A stretch of 64,000 nucleotides of DNA from Pseudolysinimonas_A sp049651805 (GTDB lineage: Bacteria; Actinomycetota; Actinomycetes; Actinomycetales; Microbacteriaceae), in assembly GCF_049651805.1 (NCBI RefSeq), contig NZ_JBASCU010000017.1:1-64000 (forward strand), in the 5' to 3' direction. Both the position numbers and the translations under genes were made by a program. The notes under the pieces were generated by a model. It had not been told where the DNA came from. It made no database searches and saw only the letters and a list, made by a program, of their open reading frames with translations. Each line of letters opens with the position of its first letter. Positions within the stretch are counted from its first letter, which is position 1. This document shows, piece after piece, positions 34,171 through 43,980 of the stretch.

Positions 34171-35078
34171 ACCCGCACCACCACCTTGCGGCCGAAGAGC
34201 CCCTGTGGTCTCAGGATGAGGATGACGAACAACAGGATGAACGGCACCGCGATCTTGAGGTCGTGACCGATCCACGGCACGTAGGTTCCTGCGAGGTTCT
34301 CCAGCACGGCGATCCCCATTGCCGCCGCGACGGCGCCGATCGGAGAGCTCAAGCCCCCGATGATGACCGCCGCGAGCGCGTAGACGAGAATCGCGTCGAA
34401 GTTGCCGGGGTTGAGCTGCGCCTTCGCCGCCAGCAGGATGCCGGCGATCGTGCCGAGCGCCGCCGCGAGGCCCCAGCCGACCATGAGCATCCCGCCCACC
34501 TTGACGCCGGAGAGCGCAGCCGACGACGCATTGTCGGCTACTGCGCGGAGACCGAGACCCAGCTTCGTCTTCGTGAAGAGCAGCTGGAGGATGACCATGA
34601 GCGCGACGATGGTGAGGAACGTGGTGAGCGACCACACGCTGATCGCGATGCCGCCGACCATGAAACTCGCGCTGGTGTTGAAGAAGAACGGATACGGGAT
34701 GAAGTTGTAGCTCCACACGATGCCGATCAGCCCGGTGATGAGGGTGAGGAGCCCGATCGTCGCGACGACTTTGGTGTCTTCCTCGCCGTTCTGGAAACGC
34801 CGCATCACGAACCGTTCGATGAAGGCACCGATGCCGAACGACGCGACGACGGCGACGATGACCCCGAGCAGCACCCCGGCGAACGGGTTCGCCGGCGCCA
34901 CCAGGCTTCCGACCGTCATCCCGATGTAGGAGCCGAGCACAGCCATGCCACCTTGTGCGAAGTTGATCAGCCCGGTCGCCTGATGAACCAGGATCAGAGC
35001 GAGAGCGAGGGCTGCGTAGAGCGAGCCCTGGGCCAACCCGTCGACGACGAGCTGGACGAAGGTGCCGAATTCGTTCAT
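34167..35078 (-). CDS. livH: Branched-chain amino-acid ABC transporter permease (LivH type)
   Basis: Inner-membrane permease of 303 residues, partner of LivM. FVQLVVDGLAQGSLYAALAL at the start, ATGLINFAQGGMAVLGSYIG and the docking loop TKLGLGLRAVADNASSAALS are diagnostic of LivH. About eight hydrophobic segments are apparent. It lies 3 nt downstream of livF and overlaps livM, so it is part of a single transcript. Confidence 0.93.
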   Translation of the reverse strand: MNEFGTFVQLVVDGLAQGSLYAALALALILVHQATGLINFAQGGMAVLGSYIGMTVGSLVAPANPFAGVLLGVIVAVVASFGIGAFIERFVMRRFQNGEEDTKVVATIGLLTLITGLIGIVWSYNFIPYPFFFNTSASFMVGGIAISVWSLTTFLTIVALMVILQLLFTKTKLGLGLRAVADNASSAALSGVKVGGMLMVGWGLAAALGTIAGILLAAKAQLNPGNFDAILVYALAAVIIGGLSSPIGAVAAAMGIAVLENLAGTYVPWIGHDLKIAVPFILLFVILILRPQGLFGRKVVVRV

Positions 35079-35081
35079 CTC

Positions 35082-35792
35082 TCAGCCTCCTAGGTACGCT
35101 CTACGGATCTCGTCGTTGCCGCGGAGCTCGGCAGTCGCGCCGCTCAGGACGCTCCGTCCGGTCTCGAGGACGACCGCGCTCTCGACGACCGAGAAGGCGA
35201 GGTTCGCGTTCTGCTCGACGACCAGCATCGAAATGCCGGTCTCGGTGCGAAGCCGCGAGATGGCCGCGTACACGTCGCGCGCGGTCGAAGGTGCGAGGCC
35301 GAGCGACGGCTCGTCGAGAACGAGGAGCTTAGGCCGCGCCATGAACGCTCGACCGATCGCCAGCATCTGCTGCTCGCCTCCGGAGAGCGCCGATCCATTC
35401 GAGGCGTAGCGGCGTGCGAGATGCGGGAAAAGTTCTCGAATGAAGGCGATGTCCGACTCGATGCCGGCGCGATCCTTACGCAGATACGCACCGACGCGCA
35501 GGTTCTCTTGCACGGTGAGGTTGCCCAGCGTTCCGCGACCCTCGGGAACGTGCGCGATCCCGAGCGCCGCGACCTCTTCGGGTCGTTTGCCGCGGATGTC
35601 ACGGCCTTCGAACTGAATCGACCCGCGCGGCACGCGCACGGTGCCGCTGATGGCGCGCAGCGTCGTCGTCTTCCCGGCACCGTTGGCACCGAGAATCCCG
35701 ACCGCGCCACCCTCGGGAACCGTAAGCGAGACGTCTTCGATGACCTGAACCGGACCGTACGCGGCGGCGACGTGCGAAAGCTCAAGCAGCAT
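35082..35792 (-). CDS. livF: Branched-chain amino-acid ABC transporter ATPase (LivF type)
   Basis: ATP-binding subunit of 236 residues: Walker A GANGAGKT (35-42), signature LSGGEQQM (136-143) and Walker B LLVLDEPSLGL (D160, E161). The VPEGRGTLGNLTVQENL stretch, with an R-G-TF-like turn, is typical of LivF rather than LivG. It powers import through LivH/LivM. The start lies inside the livG 3' end (11-nt overlap). Confidence 0.93.
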   Translation of the reverse strand: MLLELSHVAAAYGPVQVIEDVSLTVPEGGAVGILGANGAGKTTTLRAISGTVRVPRGSIQFEGRDIRGKRPEEVAALGIAHVPEGRGTLGNLTVQENLRVGAYLRKDRAGIESDIAFIRELFPHLARRYASNGSALSGGEQQMLAIGRAFMARPKLLVLDEPSLGLAPSTARDVYAAISRLRTETGISMLVVEQNANLAFSVVESAVVLETGRSVLSGATAELRGNDEIRRAYLGG

Positions 35793-36552
35793 CGGGAGCC
35801 CCCAAGTACGCCTCGATGACTCGAGGATCGGATTGCGCGGCCGCTGCCGTGCCCTCCATGAGCTTCTTGCCGTGATCGAGCACCACGACCTGGTCGGTCA
35901 CCTGGGAAATGACCGACATGTTGTGCTCAACGACGATGACCGTGATCTCTTCGGTGCGCAAAGACTTCAGGTTCGAGATGAACTGATCGACCTCGCCGTG
36001 GCTGAGGCCCGCCGCGGGTTCGTCGAGAAGGAGCAGTGTCGGATGGAGCATGAGTGCGCGAGCGAGCTCGATCGACTTGTGGAGCCCGTGGCTGAGTTCG
36101 TCGGCGGCGATGTCGGCCGCCCAGCCCAGGCCGACGCGATCGAGGCGCTCGAGCGCTTCCGCACGCAGTGCGTGCTCCGCGCGCACGGTGCCCGGCATCC
36201 TGAGTGCCCACGCCATCGGAGTGCCGGGGGACCGGGTGTGGGCGCCAAGCAAGACGTTGTCGAGCACCGTCGCCTCAAGTCGGAGCGCGGGATGCTGGAA
36301 GGTTCGGGCGAGCCCATGCTTGGCTAGCTTGGCCGGTTCGAGACCGAGCACCTCGGAATCGTCAATCCGGATCGAGCCCGCGCTCGCCCGATAGTGACCC
36401 GAGATGCAGTTGAAGAGGCTCGTCTTACCGGCGCCATTCGGGCCAACGAGACCGACGACCGAACCTGGCTCGACAACGAAGCTCACTTCTTCGAGTACAT
36501 GCACCCCACCGAATAGCAGGCTGACGTTCTCAAGTGTCAGTCGACTACCCAT
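35782..36552 (-). CDS. livG: Branched-chain amino-acid ABC transporter ATPase (LivG type)
   Basis: ATP-binding subunit of 256 residues, first gene of the operon. Walker A is GPNGAGKT (37-44), followed by SLFNCISGHYRASAGSI and the LivG-type LARTFQHPALRLEATVLDN. Walker B is LLLLDEPAAGL. The signature region reads LSHGLHKSIELARAL, so it departs from the canonical LSGGQ, as is common in LivG. The ATG at 36552 was chosen for the perfect AGGAGG 5 nt upstream; the frame stays open for another 16 codons, but those lack a comparable site. Confidence 0.93.
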   Translation of the reverse strand: MGSRLTLENVSLLFGGVHVLEEVSFVVEPGSVVGLVGPNGAGKTSLFNCISGHYRASAGSIRIDDSEVLGLEPAKLAKHGLARTFQHPALRLEATVLDNVLLGAHTRSPGTPMAWALRMPGTVRAEHALRAEALERLDRVGLGWAADIAADELSHGLHKSIELARALMLHPTLLLLDEPAAGLSHGEVDQFISNLKSLRTEEITVIVVEHNMSVISQVTDQVVVLDHGKKLMEGTAAAAQSDPRVIEAYLGAPDAA

Positions 36553-36928
36553 GAAGGCCTCCTCGCGCTCCGTCGTGCGGGTCAGCCACCTCGGTTTCAC
36601 CCAGCGTCGCGGGAAAGATCCGGAGTAGCCGACAATATTGGCGACAATCTCGTAGACGATCCTACGGTGAAAGGGAGGCTGTTGGAATCACAACATCTGT
36701 CCGAGTCGTTCAGCCCCCGGTCGCAGTATTCGATGACGCTAAGGGACCGGGCACGTTGTCAATCCTTCGTTCCCACCTAGTGGAAGTCGGTGACCGTGGT
36801 GTTGCAGGGGCGGATTCTGAGCATCCCCGCCGACCGGATTGATCGAGCAGATCCGAAGAAGCGACCCGACCGCACCCTGCCTATCGTGGGGGAGTCGGGT
36901 GGATGCCCGGGCAACGAAGGGATTCAAC
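36553..36928. other. 376-bp divergent intergenic region upstream of the liv operon
   Basis: No supportable gene. This interval must hold the promoters of livG (leftward) and of the DUF1801 gene (rightward). It is visibly less GC-rich than the flanks, with AT-richer patches such as ACAATATTGGCGACAATCTC around 36630-36650. I could not place -35/-10 boxes with confidence, and I saw no operator palindrome. Confidence 0.5.
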
Positions 36929-37369
36929 ATGGCCGAGAAGACGACCTCAGACGGGTTGAGTGCCGCGGAACGCGCCGCCGTGAAAGAGCGCGCCGCCGAA
37001 TTGCGTGCCCAATCCAAAGCCGCCGACAAGCGTGAAGCCGGCCTGAAAGACGTGCTGGCCGCGATCTCGAAACTCGACGGCTCCGATCAGAAACTTGCCA
37101 CCCGTCTTCACGAGATCATCTCCGAAGCGGCCCCGACGCTCGTGCCGAAGACCTACTACGGCATGCCGGGTTGGGCGAACGACGACGGCAAGATCGTCTG
37201 CTTTTTCCAGCCCGCCTCGAAGTTCAAGGTTCGCTACGGCACGTTCGCGTTCGAACAACCCGCCAAACTCGATGACGGCACGATGTGGCCGACCGCCTGG
37301 GCACTGCTGGAGATGACACCCGAACACGAGAACGCGATCACGGCGCTCGTGAAGCGAGCCGTCGGCTGA
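36929..37369 (+). CDS. DUF1801 / iron-chaperone-like (YdhG/YjbR-type) protein
   Basis: Protein of 146 residues. After a helical, charged N-terminus (SAAERAAVKERAAELRAQSK) comes the DUF1801 core: LVPKTYYGMPGWANDDGKIV, CFFQPASKFKVRYGTFAFE and the C-terminal ALVKRAVG. A related Bacillus protein, frataxin-like YdhG (Fra), delivers iron, but many DUF1801 proteins have no known role. The ATG at 36929 is chosen as the first good Met before the conserved part; the frame is open further upstream. It stands alone between the liv operon and the accessory segment. Confidence 0.8.
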   Translation: MAEKTTSDGLSAAERAAVKERAAELRAQSKAADKREAGLKDVLAAISKLDGSDQKLATRLHEIISEAAPTLVPKTYYGMPGWANDDGKIVCFFQPASKFKVRYGTFAFEQPAKLDDGTMWPTAWALLEMTPEHENAITALVKRAVG

Positions 37370-37684
37370 GCCGTCCCGTTTCCCAGCGAATCTCAGTCTC
37401 CGATAAGCAGCATTATGTCAGTTTGTGGTGGAGACACCACCCGCTTGACTGACCGCAACCCCTCCCAGTCGGTGTGAGCCGAATGCGCCTCCCACGCGAT
37501 CAGTCCGTCCAACACGCTGCCACCCACTGGGACGATCACCGCGGCCGAGCGACCCGGGATTGGTCACTTGCACCGAAGCACCAGCTCCTTCGGCCCACCG
37601 AATGTCCGAAGAGCCGAGGAACGTCAAATCGACCGCGGGTGCCGAACCGAGCACCCATCGACAATGGCACCCCCGGGCGCGTCG
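37370..37684. other. 315-bp region without a recognised gene
   Basis: Both strands contain only short open frames with no recognisable protein; the longest plausible one on the minus strand (about 78 codons) has no family resemblance and no clear ribosome-binding site. The composition differs from the surrounding housekeeping genes, and this stretch begins a segment that looks imported. Confidence 0.4.
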
Positions 37685-38446
37685 TCACCGGTGCGCATCG
37701 CTCTCACCCCCGACCGACGACGGTGGGTCGGCGAGATGCCCGACATCAGTTCCATGCCCACGCAGAGTCGTCACACCCGCGCAGAACACCCAGACCAACC
37801 ACGGAAAGATCCCGAGGAGGGCGTTGCCGATGCCCCCCGACGCAAAGAAGCTGCTCGGCGAGGTACCACCGAAGCCGAGGACAGCCAGGGCAAGATTTGC
37901 GGCCGCCGTCAGTGTGGCAAGGATCCCCGTCCATCTCCGGAGGGCGCCCGACGCAAAGGTCAGATAGGCCGCGGTTGCCGAAACGAGCGCCAAGAGAACA
38001 GCCCCTGTGGAGCCGAACATGATGCTCTGCCCGACGATCAGCGCACGGATGACAGAAGGGTCGGGCTCTAGCGCGATGACATCGAGCGCTGCCCCGCCCT
38101 CCATCGAATCGCCCACCAGGGTCACAGCGACGAAGACGAGCCCAGCGCCAAAAGTGATCTGAGCAACCCACGCGAGGTCGGGCCGCGAAGCCGTGACGAG
38201 GTGTTGGAAGCATGCCAGAAACACGATGAGAAACGCCAACAAGAAGGTGTCAGCGAGAATCACGATGAAGGTTTGCGTCGACCTTTCCCGGATGTATTCG
38301 ACGAGCGCCAGGGAGTCATCGAGTTCCGGGCGCGCGCCCATCGTGAGTTTGGTCACAGCCTCTACCGCGAGGAAGATCGCGATCGCGATCGCGGACAGCC
38401 CCATCCATCGGTGCCCTGTTGAGGGCCTCGTCCCGTCCGCGCTCAT
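37685..38446 (-). CDS. Six-helix membrane protein of unknown function (DUF4386-like)
   Basis: Protein of 253 residues with six clear hydrophobic segments: WMGLSAIAIAIFLAVEAV, TFIVILADTFLLAFLIVFL, WVAQITFGAGLVFVAVTLVG, LIVGQSIMFGSTGAVLLALV, WTGILATLTAAANLALAVLG and NALLGIFPWLVWVFCAGVTT. The pattern and length recall DUF4386-type membrane proteins, but the match is not strong. The ATG at 38446 follows AAGGGGG. It has no functional neighbours; the gene downstream on the same strand direction is absent, and the upstream gene is an Lgt paralogue 271 nt away. The codon choice looks less biased than in nearby housekeeping genes. Confidence 0.6.
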   Translation of the reverse strand: MSADGTRPSTGHRWMGLSAIAIAIFLAVEAVTKLTMGARPELDDSLALVEYIRERSTQTFIVILADTFLLAFLIVFLACFQHLVTASRPDLAWVAQITFGAGLVFVAVTLVGDSMEGGAALDVIALEPDPSVIRALIVGQSIMFGSTGAVLLALVSATAAYLTFASGALRRWTGILATLTAAANLALAVLGFGGTSPSSFFASGGIGNALLGIFPWLVWVFCAGVTTLRGHGTDVGHLADPPSSVGGESDAHR

Positions 38447-38717
38447 GGCCCCCTTCTTGCGATCCGTCTCTTCGGCTTGGCAAATGCCCGACCGGCATGA
38501 CCATTCCGCCCCCTCCGGGCGTGGAGAGCAAGTGTCGAAAGTCCCGGCATCGGCACGCGTCGCGCACGGTCCCCCGTGGTACCCGCCTCGGCATTTGGCC
38601 TTCCGTTGTCGGCCGTCGAGACAGCCGCCAGGATCAGGCCCGCGTCCTCCCGCCCGAAGGGCGGTAGGACGATTCGCCGACGCCCGAGCCGGCACGGTCG
38701 ATGTCCCGGTCCCGACC

Positions 38718-39989
38718 TCAGCTCGCGTACGTGATGATCGCAACAACGATGGCGGCTAGCAGAACAGTTGCCGCGCCGGCGAGCGTGATCGCCCGGCCGT
38801 GCCGGGTCTTGCTGGACTCGGCACGCAGCGGCAACAGCAACTGACGACCCCCGACGTAGGCGGCCAGTGCTCCGACGAAGATGGTGCCGCCCAGCTCCGG
38901 GAGCCCGGCCGTGACCAGTACGACCAGCGCGATCACGCCGACGGTGGCCGCCAGCGCAGACTCGAACAACTGTGTGGGGATCCGGCGCACTCCCAGCCGT
39001 CGGTCCGAGGACCACAGACCCCAACGCGACGCCGTCGGCCGGCCCACGCAGCATCCGCTGAAGAAGCACCCGAAGCGCCCGATCATCATTCCGAACATCA
39101 GCGGCGGCGCGGTGATGTCGAGCAGCGAACCGATCCCGACGCCGACGGCCAACGCCCCGACGATCAATCCGACAGCGGCACCGATGACGAACCCTTGGAT
39201 GCACATCCCACCGCCGTTGAGCGGCTGTCGTCGAGCGGCCGGGTACACGGCCAGGTAGTAGACCTTCGCGCCGACCAGCCCGATCAGGCTCGCCAACACC
39301 GACACCAGAAAGACACCGAACACAGGGAGCCCCAGGAGGCCGGCGAGAATCGCCTGGACGATCAGCCCGACCCCCGCCCCCAGACCTACCAGCGCGGCCC
39401 AGGAGCCCAGCACCACCCCCGGGGCCTTCTGGGCGATCACCGGCGCCCAGCCGGTCGAGCCCTCGGCGGAGCCCCCCGCCAGACGTGGTAGCACCGGGCG
39501 CGCACCGCCGGAGGGCTTGCGATCGGATCCGATGGGGTGTACCGAAGGGCGCGCCACCACATGCCACGAACCGGGGGTCACATCGGGTACTCGAGTGGTG
39601 ACCGCGACCCGCCCGCTCCCGGGCAGCACCTTCTCCACGGTCGTGGAGAGGGTGAACCGGTCACCGGGACGGGGTTGGTGTTTGACGCCGGTGCGGCGCC
39701 CCTCGAACGCGATGGTCACCGAATACGGATCGCCCTCAGGCGCGGCGAGAAACTCATACGTCAGTCCCAACGCATGCGGTTTGACCTCTGCCAACGCATC
39801 GCAGTTGAACGCGGAAACCCGCAACGCGTTGGTCGGCGCGGCGTCGCTGCCGCGATCTGGATCCGGCAGCGGAGGTGCCGGGTGGCTCGGCTCAACCTTC
39901 GTGGCGGAAGACTTCGTGGCAGAAGCCGCCGGTCGCCGCTGGAAGGACGCCCCTGGCTGCCAGTTGCCCGGCTTGTGGTGATTGGTCAT
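38718..39989 (-). CDS. Lgt-fold membrane protein with N-terminal extension (prolipoprotein diacylglyceryl transferase paralogue)
   Basis: Protein of 423 residues. Residues from about 170 onward have six or seven membrane helices and Lgt-like motifs: MMIGRFGCFFSGCCVGRPT corresponds to the Lgt glycine-rich signature (GRIGNFxNxExxGRPT), and RRIPTQLFESALAA to the HPTQLYE loop, with Arg/Ile in place of His. A FSGCC cysteine cluster replaces the usual NxE. The first 160 residues are soluble and Pro-rich, with a possible beta-sandwich (RVSAFNCDALAEVKPHALGL; DRFTLSTTVEKVLPGSGRVA). It is probably not the housekeeping Lgt. The ATG at 39989 was chosen; one 33 nt upstream is equally open. Confidence 0.7.
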   Translation of the reverse strand: MTNHHKPGNWQPGASFQRRPAASATKSSATKVEPSHPAPPLPDPDRGSDAAPTNALRVSAFNCDALAEVKPHALGLTYEFLAAPEGDPYSVTIAFEGRRTGVKHQPRPGDRFTLSTTVEKVLPGSGRVAVTTRVPDVTPGSWHVVARPSVHPIGSDRKPSGGARPVLPRLAGGSAEGSTGWAPVIAQKAPGVVLGSWAALVGLGAGVGLIVQAILAGLLGLPVFGVFLVSVLASLIGLVGAKVYYLAVYPAARRQPLNGGGMCIQGFVIGAAVGLIVGALAVGVGIGSLLDITAPPLMFGMMIGRFGCFFSGCCVGRPTASRWGLWSSDRRLGVRRIPTQLFESALAATVGVIALVVLVTAGLPELGGTIFVGALAAYVGGRQLLLPLRAESSKTRHGRAITLAGAATVLLAAIVVAIITYAS

Positions 39990-40214
39990 CGTCTTGGCTC
40001 TATCTCGAATTCCGGCGGACATCGCGGCCCCGCGCCACGAAACACACTGGTCGCGGGACCTCGGCCGCCTCGGTCGGGACCCCGGCAGGGCGACGATGAT
40101 GTGTGTGCGAGTTTAGTCGTTCTCGCCAACGAGGGTGTGGTCGACGAGGCACGCGCCCGAGCGACTCCGAGCCCGTCGGGCGGCGCGCGATCCAGGGTGG
40201 TGAGAGAATCACCC

Positions 40215-41684
40215 GTGCCCTCCGACCACCCCCGTTCCCGCACCGGCATCGACCCGGCGGATCTCGAGGCCACCCTCCGCGTTCTCGCGGCGATGCCCGG
40301 CGTGGATCCCGCCGATCCCGACTTCGTCGCGGTCCGTCGCGCCACCGCCGCGATGTTCAAAGCGGTCAAGCGGGAGCGTCGGCTCGAACTGCGCGCGCAG
40401 GTCGCCGAAGCCGACAAGGCCGTCGTCGCCGCGACCGCCACGGGAGCGCCGGACCGGATCGACGACGAGACGCGCGGCATCCCGATCTCGGGGGCGGCGA
40501 CCAACGCGGTCGCTGGCGTGTTCATCAAGCCGCGGCCCTGCTACATCTGCAAGCAGGACTACACGGTCGTCGACGCGTTCTACCACCAGCTCTGCCCGAC
40601 CTGCGCGGCGATGAGTCACACCAAACGCGACGCCCGCACCGACCTCACCGGGAAGCGCGCCCTGCTCACCGGCGGCCGCGCGAAGATCGGCATGTACATC
40701 GCGCTTCGCTTGCTGCGGGATGGGGCGCACACCACCATCACGACGCGATTCCCCCGCGACGCGGTACGGCGCTTCACGAGCCTCCCCGACTCCCCCGACT
40801 GGATCGATCGGTTGCGTGTCGTCGGCATCGACCTCCGCGACCCGGCCCAGGTGATCGCGCTCGCCGAGTCCGTCGCCGAGCAGGGCCCGCTCGACATCCT
40901 CATCAACAACGCCGCGCAGACGGTGCGCCGCTCCCCCGGTGCCTATTCGCGACTCGTGGATGCCGAGCTCGCCCCGCTCCCCGACGGCCCGCTTCCCGAG
41001 ATGGAGACCTTCGGTCACACCAACGACGCGCACCCGCAGGCCCTCGCCCGCTCGGTGGCCGCGCATCCGATCCTCGCGGCGGCCGCAGCCAAAGCCGACG
41101 AGCTCACCGAAGCCGCGATGGCGCCGGGATCGTCCTCGCTCGAGCGACTCGCCGCCGGCACCGCGATCGACGCGGGCGGTCTGCTGCCCGACCTCGAGTC
41201 GATCAACTCCTGGACGCAGAGCGTCGACGCCGTCGACCCGCTCGAGCTGCTCGAAGTGCAGCTGGCGAACGAGACGGCCCCGTTCATCCTCATCTCGAAG
41301 CTGCGCGCCTCGCTCGCCGCCTCCCCCGCCCGGCGCACCTACATCGTCAACGTCAGCGCAATGGAGGGCGTCTTCGGCCGGGGCTACAAGGGACCGGGGC
41401 ATCCGCACACCAACATGGCGAAAGCGGCCGTCAACATGCTGACCCGGACGAGTTCCCGAGAAATGTTCGAGACCGACGGCATCCTCATGACGAGCGTCGA
41501 CACCGGCTGGATCACCGACGAACGCCCCCACCCGACGAAGGTGCGGCTCGCCGAAGAGGGCTTCCACGCTCCGCTCGACCTCGTCGACGGCGCCGCGCGG
41601 GTCTACGACCCGATCGTGCGCGGCGAAGCCGGCGAGGACCTGTTCGGCGTCTTCTTGAAGGACTACGCGCCCGGCTCTTGGTGA
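40215..41684 (+). CDS. SDR-type oxidoreductase with N-terminal zinc knuckle
   Basis: Protein of 489 residues. An N-terminal helical region (1-100) is followed by a four-cysteine zinc knuckle CYIC...CPTC (C109, C112, C127, C130) and then a Rossmann domain beginning LTGKRALLTGGRAKIG (TGxxxxxG at 152-159). DILINNAAQTVRR is strand 4, and FILISKLRASLAA and YIVNVSAMEGVFG follow. In the active-site helix, HTNMAKAAVNML keeps the Lys but has no Tyr four residues before it; GRGYKGPG may provide one. A long insertion of about 100 residues lies between strands 4 and 5. Function unknown. The GTG at 40215 is one of two close GTG candidates. Confidence 0.8.
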   Translation: MPSDHPRSRTGIDPADLEATLRVLAAMPGVDPADPDFVAVRRATAAMFKAVKRERRLELRAQVAEADKAVVAATATGAPDRIDDETRGIPISGAATNAVAGVFIKPRPCYICKQDYTVVDAFYHQLCPTCAAMSHTKRDARTDLTGKRALLTGGRAKIGMYIALRLLRDGAHTTITTRFPRDAVRRFTSLPDSPDWIDRLRVVGIDLRDPAQVIALAESVAEQGPLDILINNAAQTVRRSPGAYSRLVDAELAPLPDGPLPEMETFGHTNDAHPQALARSVAAHPILAAAAAKADELTEAAMAPGSSSLERLAAGTAIDAGGLLPDLESINSWTQSVDAVDPLELLEVQLANETAPFILISKLRASLAASPARRTYIVNVSAMEGVFGRGYKGPGHPHTNMAKAAVNMLTRTSSREMFETDGILMTSVDTGWITDERPHPTKVRLAEEGFHAPLDLVDGAARVYDPIVRGEAGEDLFGVFLKDYAPGSW

Positions 41685-41691
41685 AACTCGG

Positions 41692-42384
41692 GGTTTACCT
41701 GGCTCGGGCATGACGGGCTCTTCGCCCTCCGGCGTCTCGGTACTGCCCTCCCTGATCGCCTGGCGGGCCGCGGGCACGAAGACCGCGATCAGCACGACCA
41801 CGAACGTGATGATGCCTGCCACCACCAGCAGCGTCTCGACCGGCATCACGTCGGCGAGCGGACCGAACACCACCATTCCGATCGGCATCGACACCGCCAT
41901 CACGATGCCGACGAACCCGAACACGCGACCCTGGCGCTCCGGTTCGACGCGCAACTGCAGCAGGGTCATCGCGGGCGTCGAGAAGAACGGCACGGCCAGC
42001 CCGACCAGGAACATGAATCCGAAGAACAGCTACAGGTTCGTCGACAGGCCCAGGGCGACCGAGAGCACCCCGAACACCACCGACGACGCGATGATCATCA
42101 GCACCTTGTTCTTCGTGCCGCCCCAGATCGAGAGATGACGCCGAACAGGAGCAAGGAGTCGACACCCGAGAGCATGAAGAGCGCGAGCCCGAGCCTCGAC
42201 GCCGCGATCGCCGCGTCTGCGACGATGATGAGCATCTTGCGGTTGAGCCGGTCGGCCCACCCCCCGCCGAAGATCGAGACGACCGCCTGGGGCACGAGCA
42301 TCGAGCCGAACATCGACACGGTCTGCCCGGTCAGGAAACCCCGACGTCGCGCTTCCAGTGCGGGCCGGCTTCGACGTCGGTCAT
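41692..42384 (-). pseudogene. MFS transporter remnant
   Basis: The minus strand from the ATG at 42384 reads MTDVEAGPHWKRD, then a one-base shift leads into FLTGQTVSMFGSMLVPQAVV and GGGWADRLNRKMLIIVADAA, the start of an MFS exporter. At about 42130 the sequence jumps to SIWGGTKNKVLMIIASSVVF, the start of the second half, so roughly TM3-TM6 are missing. A TAG (42030-42032) replaces an expected Tyr codon (NLYLFF) before FMFLVGLAVPFFSTPAMTLL. The remaining C-terminal half runs to EEPVMPEPGK. Frameshift, internal deletion and nonsense codon together show decay. Confidence 0.88.
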
Positions 42385-42439
42385 GCCCGCGAGGCGATCG
42401 GTTACGAGCGACACGCGCCGTGCGGCGTACCGTTGTGGC

Positions 42440-43943
<1,504 letters not shown>

Positions 43944-43954
<11 letters not shown>

Positions 43955-43980
43955 CCCGCGCAGCGGGCGCATCGAGACCC
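43944..43980. repeat. Palindromic repeat at the glpK/trpD junction
   Basis: GGGTCGAGTA GCCCGC GCA GCGGGC GCATCGAGACCC: an inner perfect 6-bp stem with a 3-nt loop, outer arms related to GGTCTCGA and TCGACC of the copies at 23763 and 56479 (reverse orientation). It contains the glpK stop codon and ends at the first base of the trpD stop, so it may also act as a shared terminator. Confidence 0.8.

Noticed and set aside
36553..36928. Candidate sigma-70 promoters in the liv upstream region
   Set aside because: TTGTGA and several TANNNT-like hexamers occur, but none with a 16-18 nt spacing; reporting one would be guesswork.
37418..37654. Minus-strand 78-codon frame after the DUF1801 gene
   Set aside because: No ribosome-binding site, no family resemblance, and repetitive Gly/Ser/Arg composition of the kind expected from non-coding GC-rich DNA.
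38478..38600. Inverted repeat GGCAAATGCC / GGCATTTGGCC about 110 nt apart near 38480 and 38590
   Set aside because: Arms are short and imperfect and flank no transposase; not enough to propose a mobile element.
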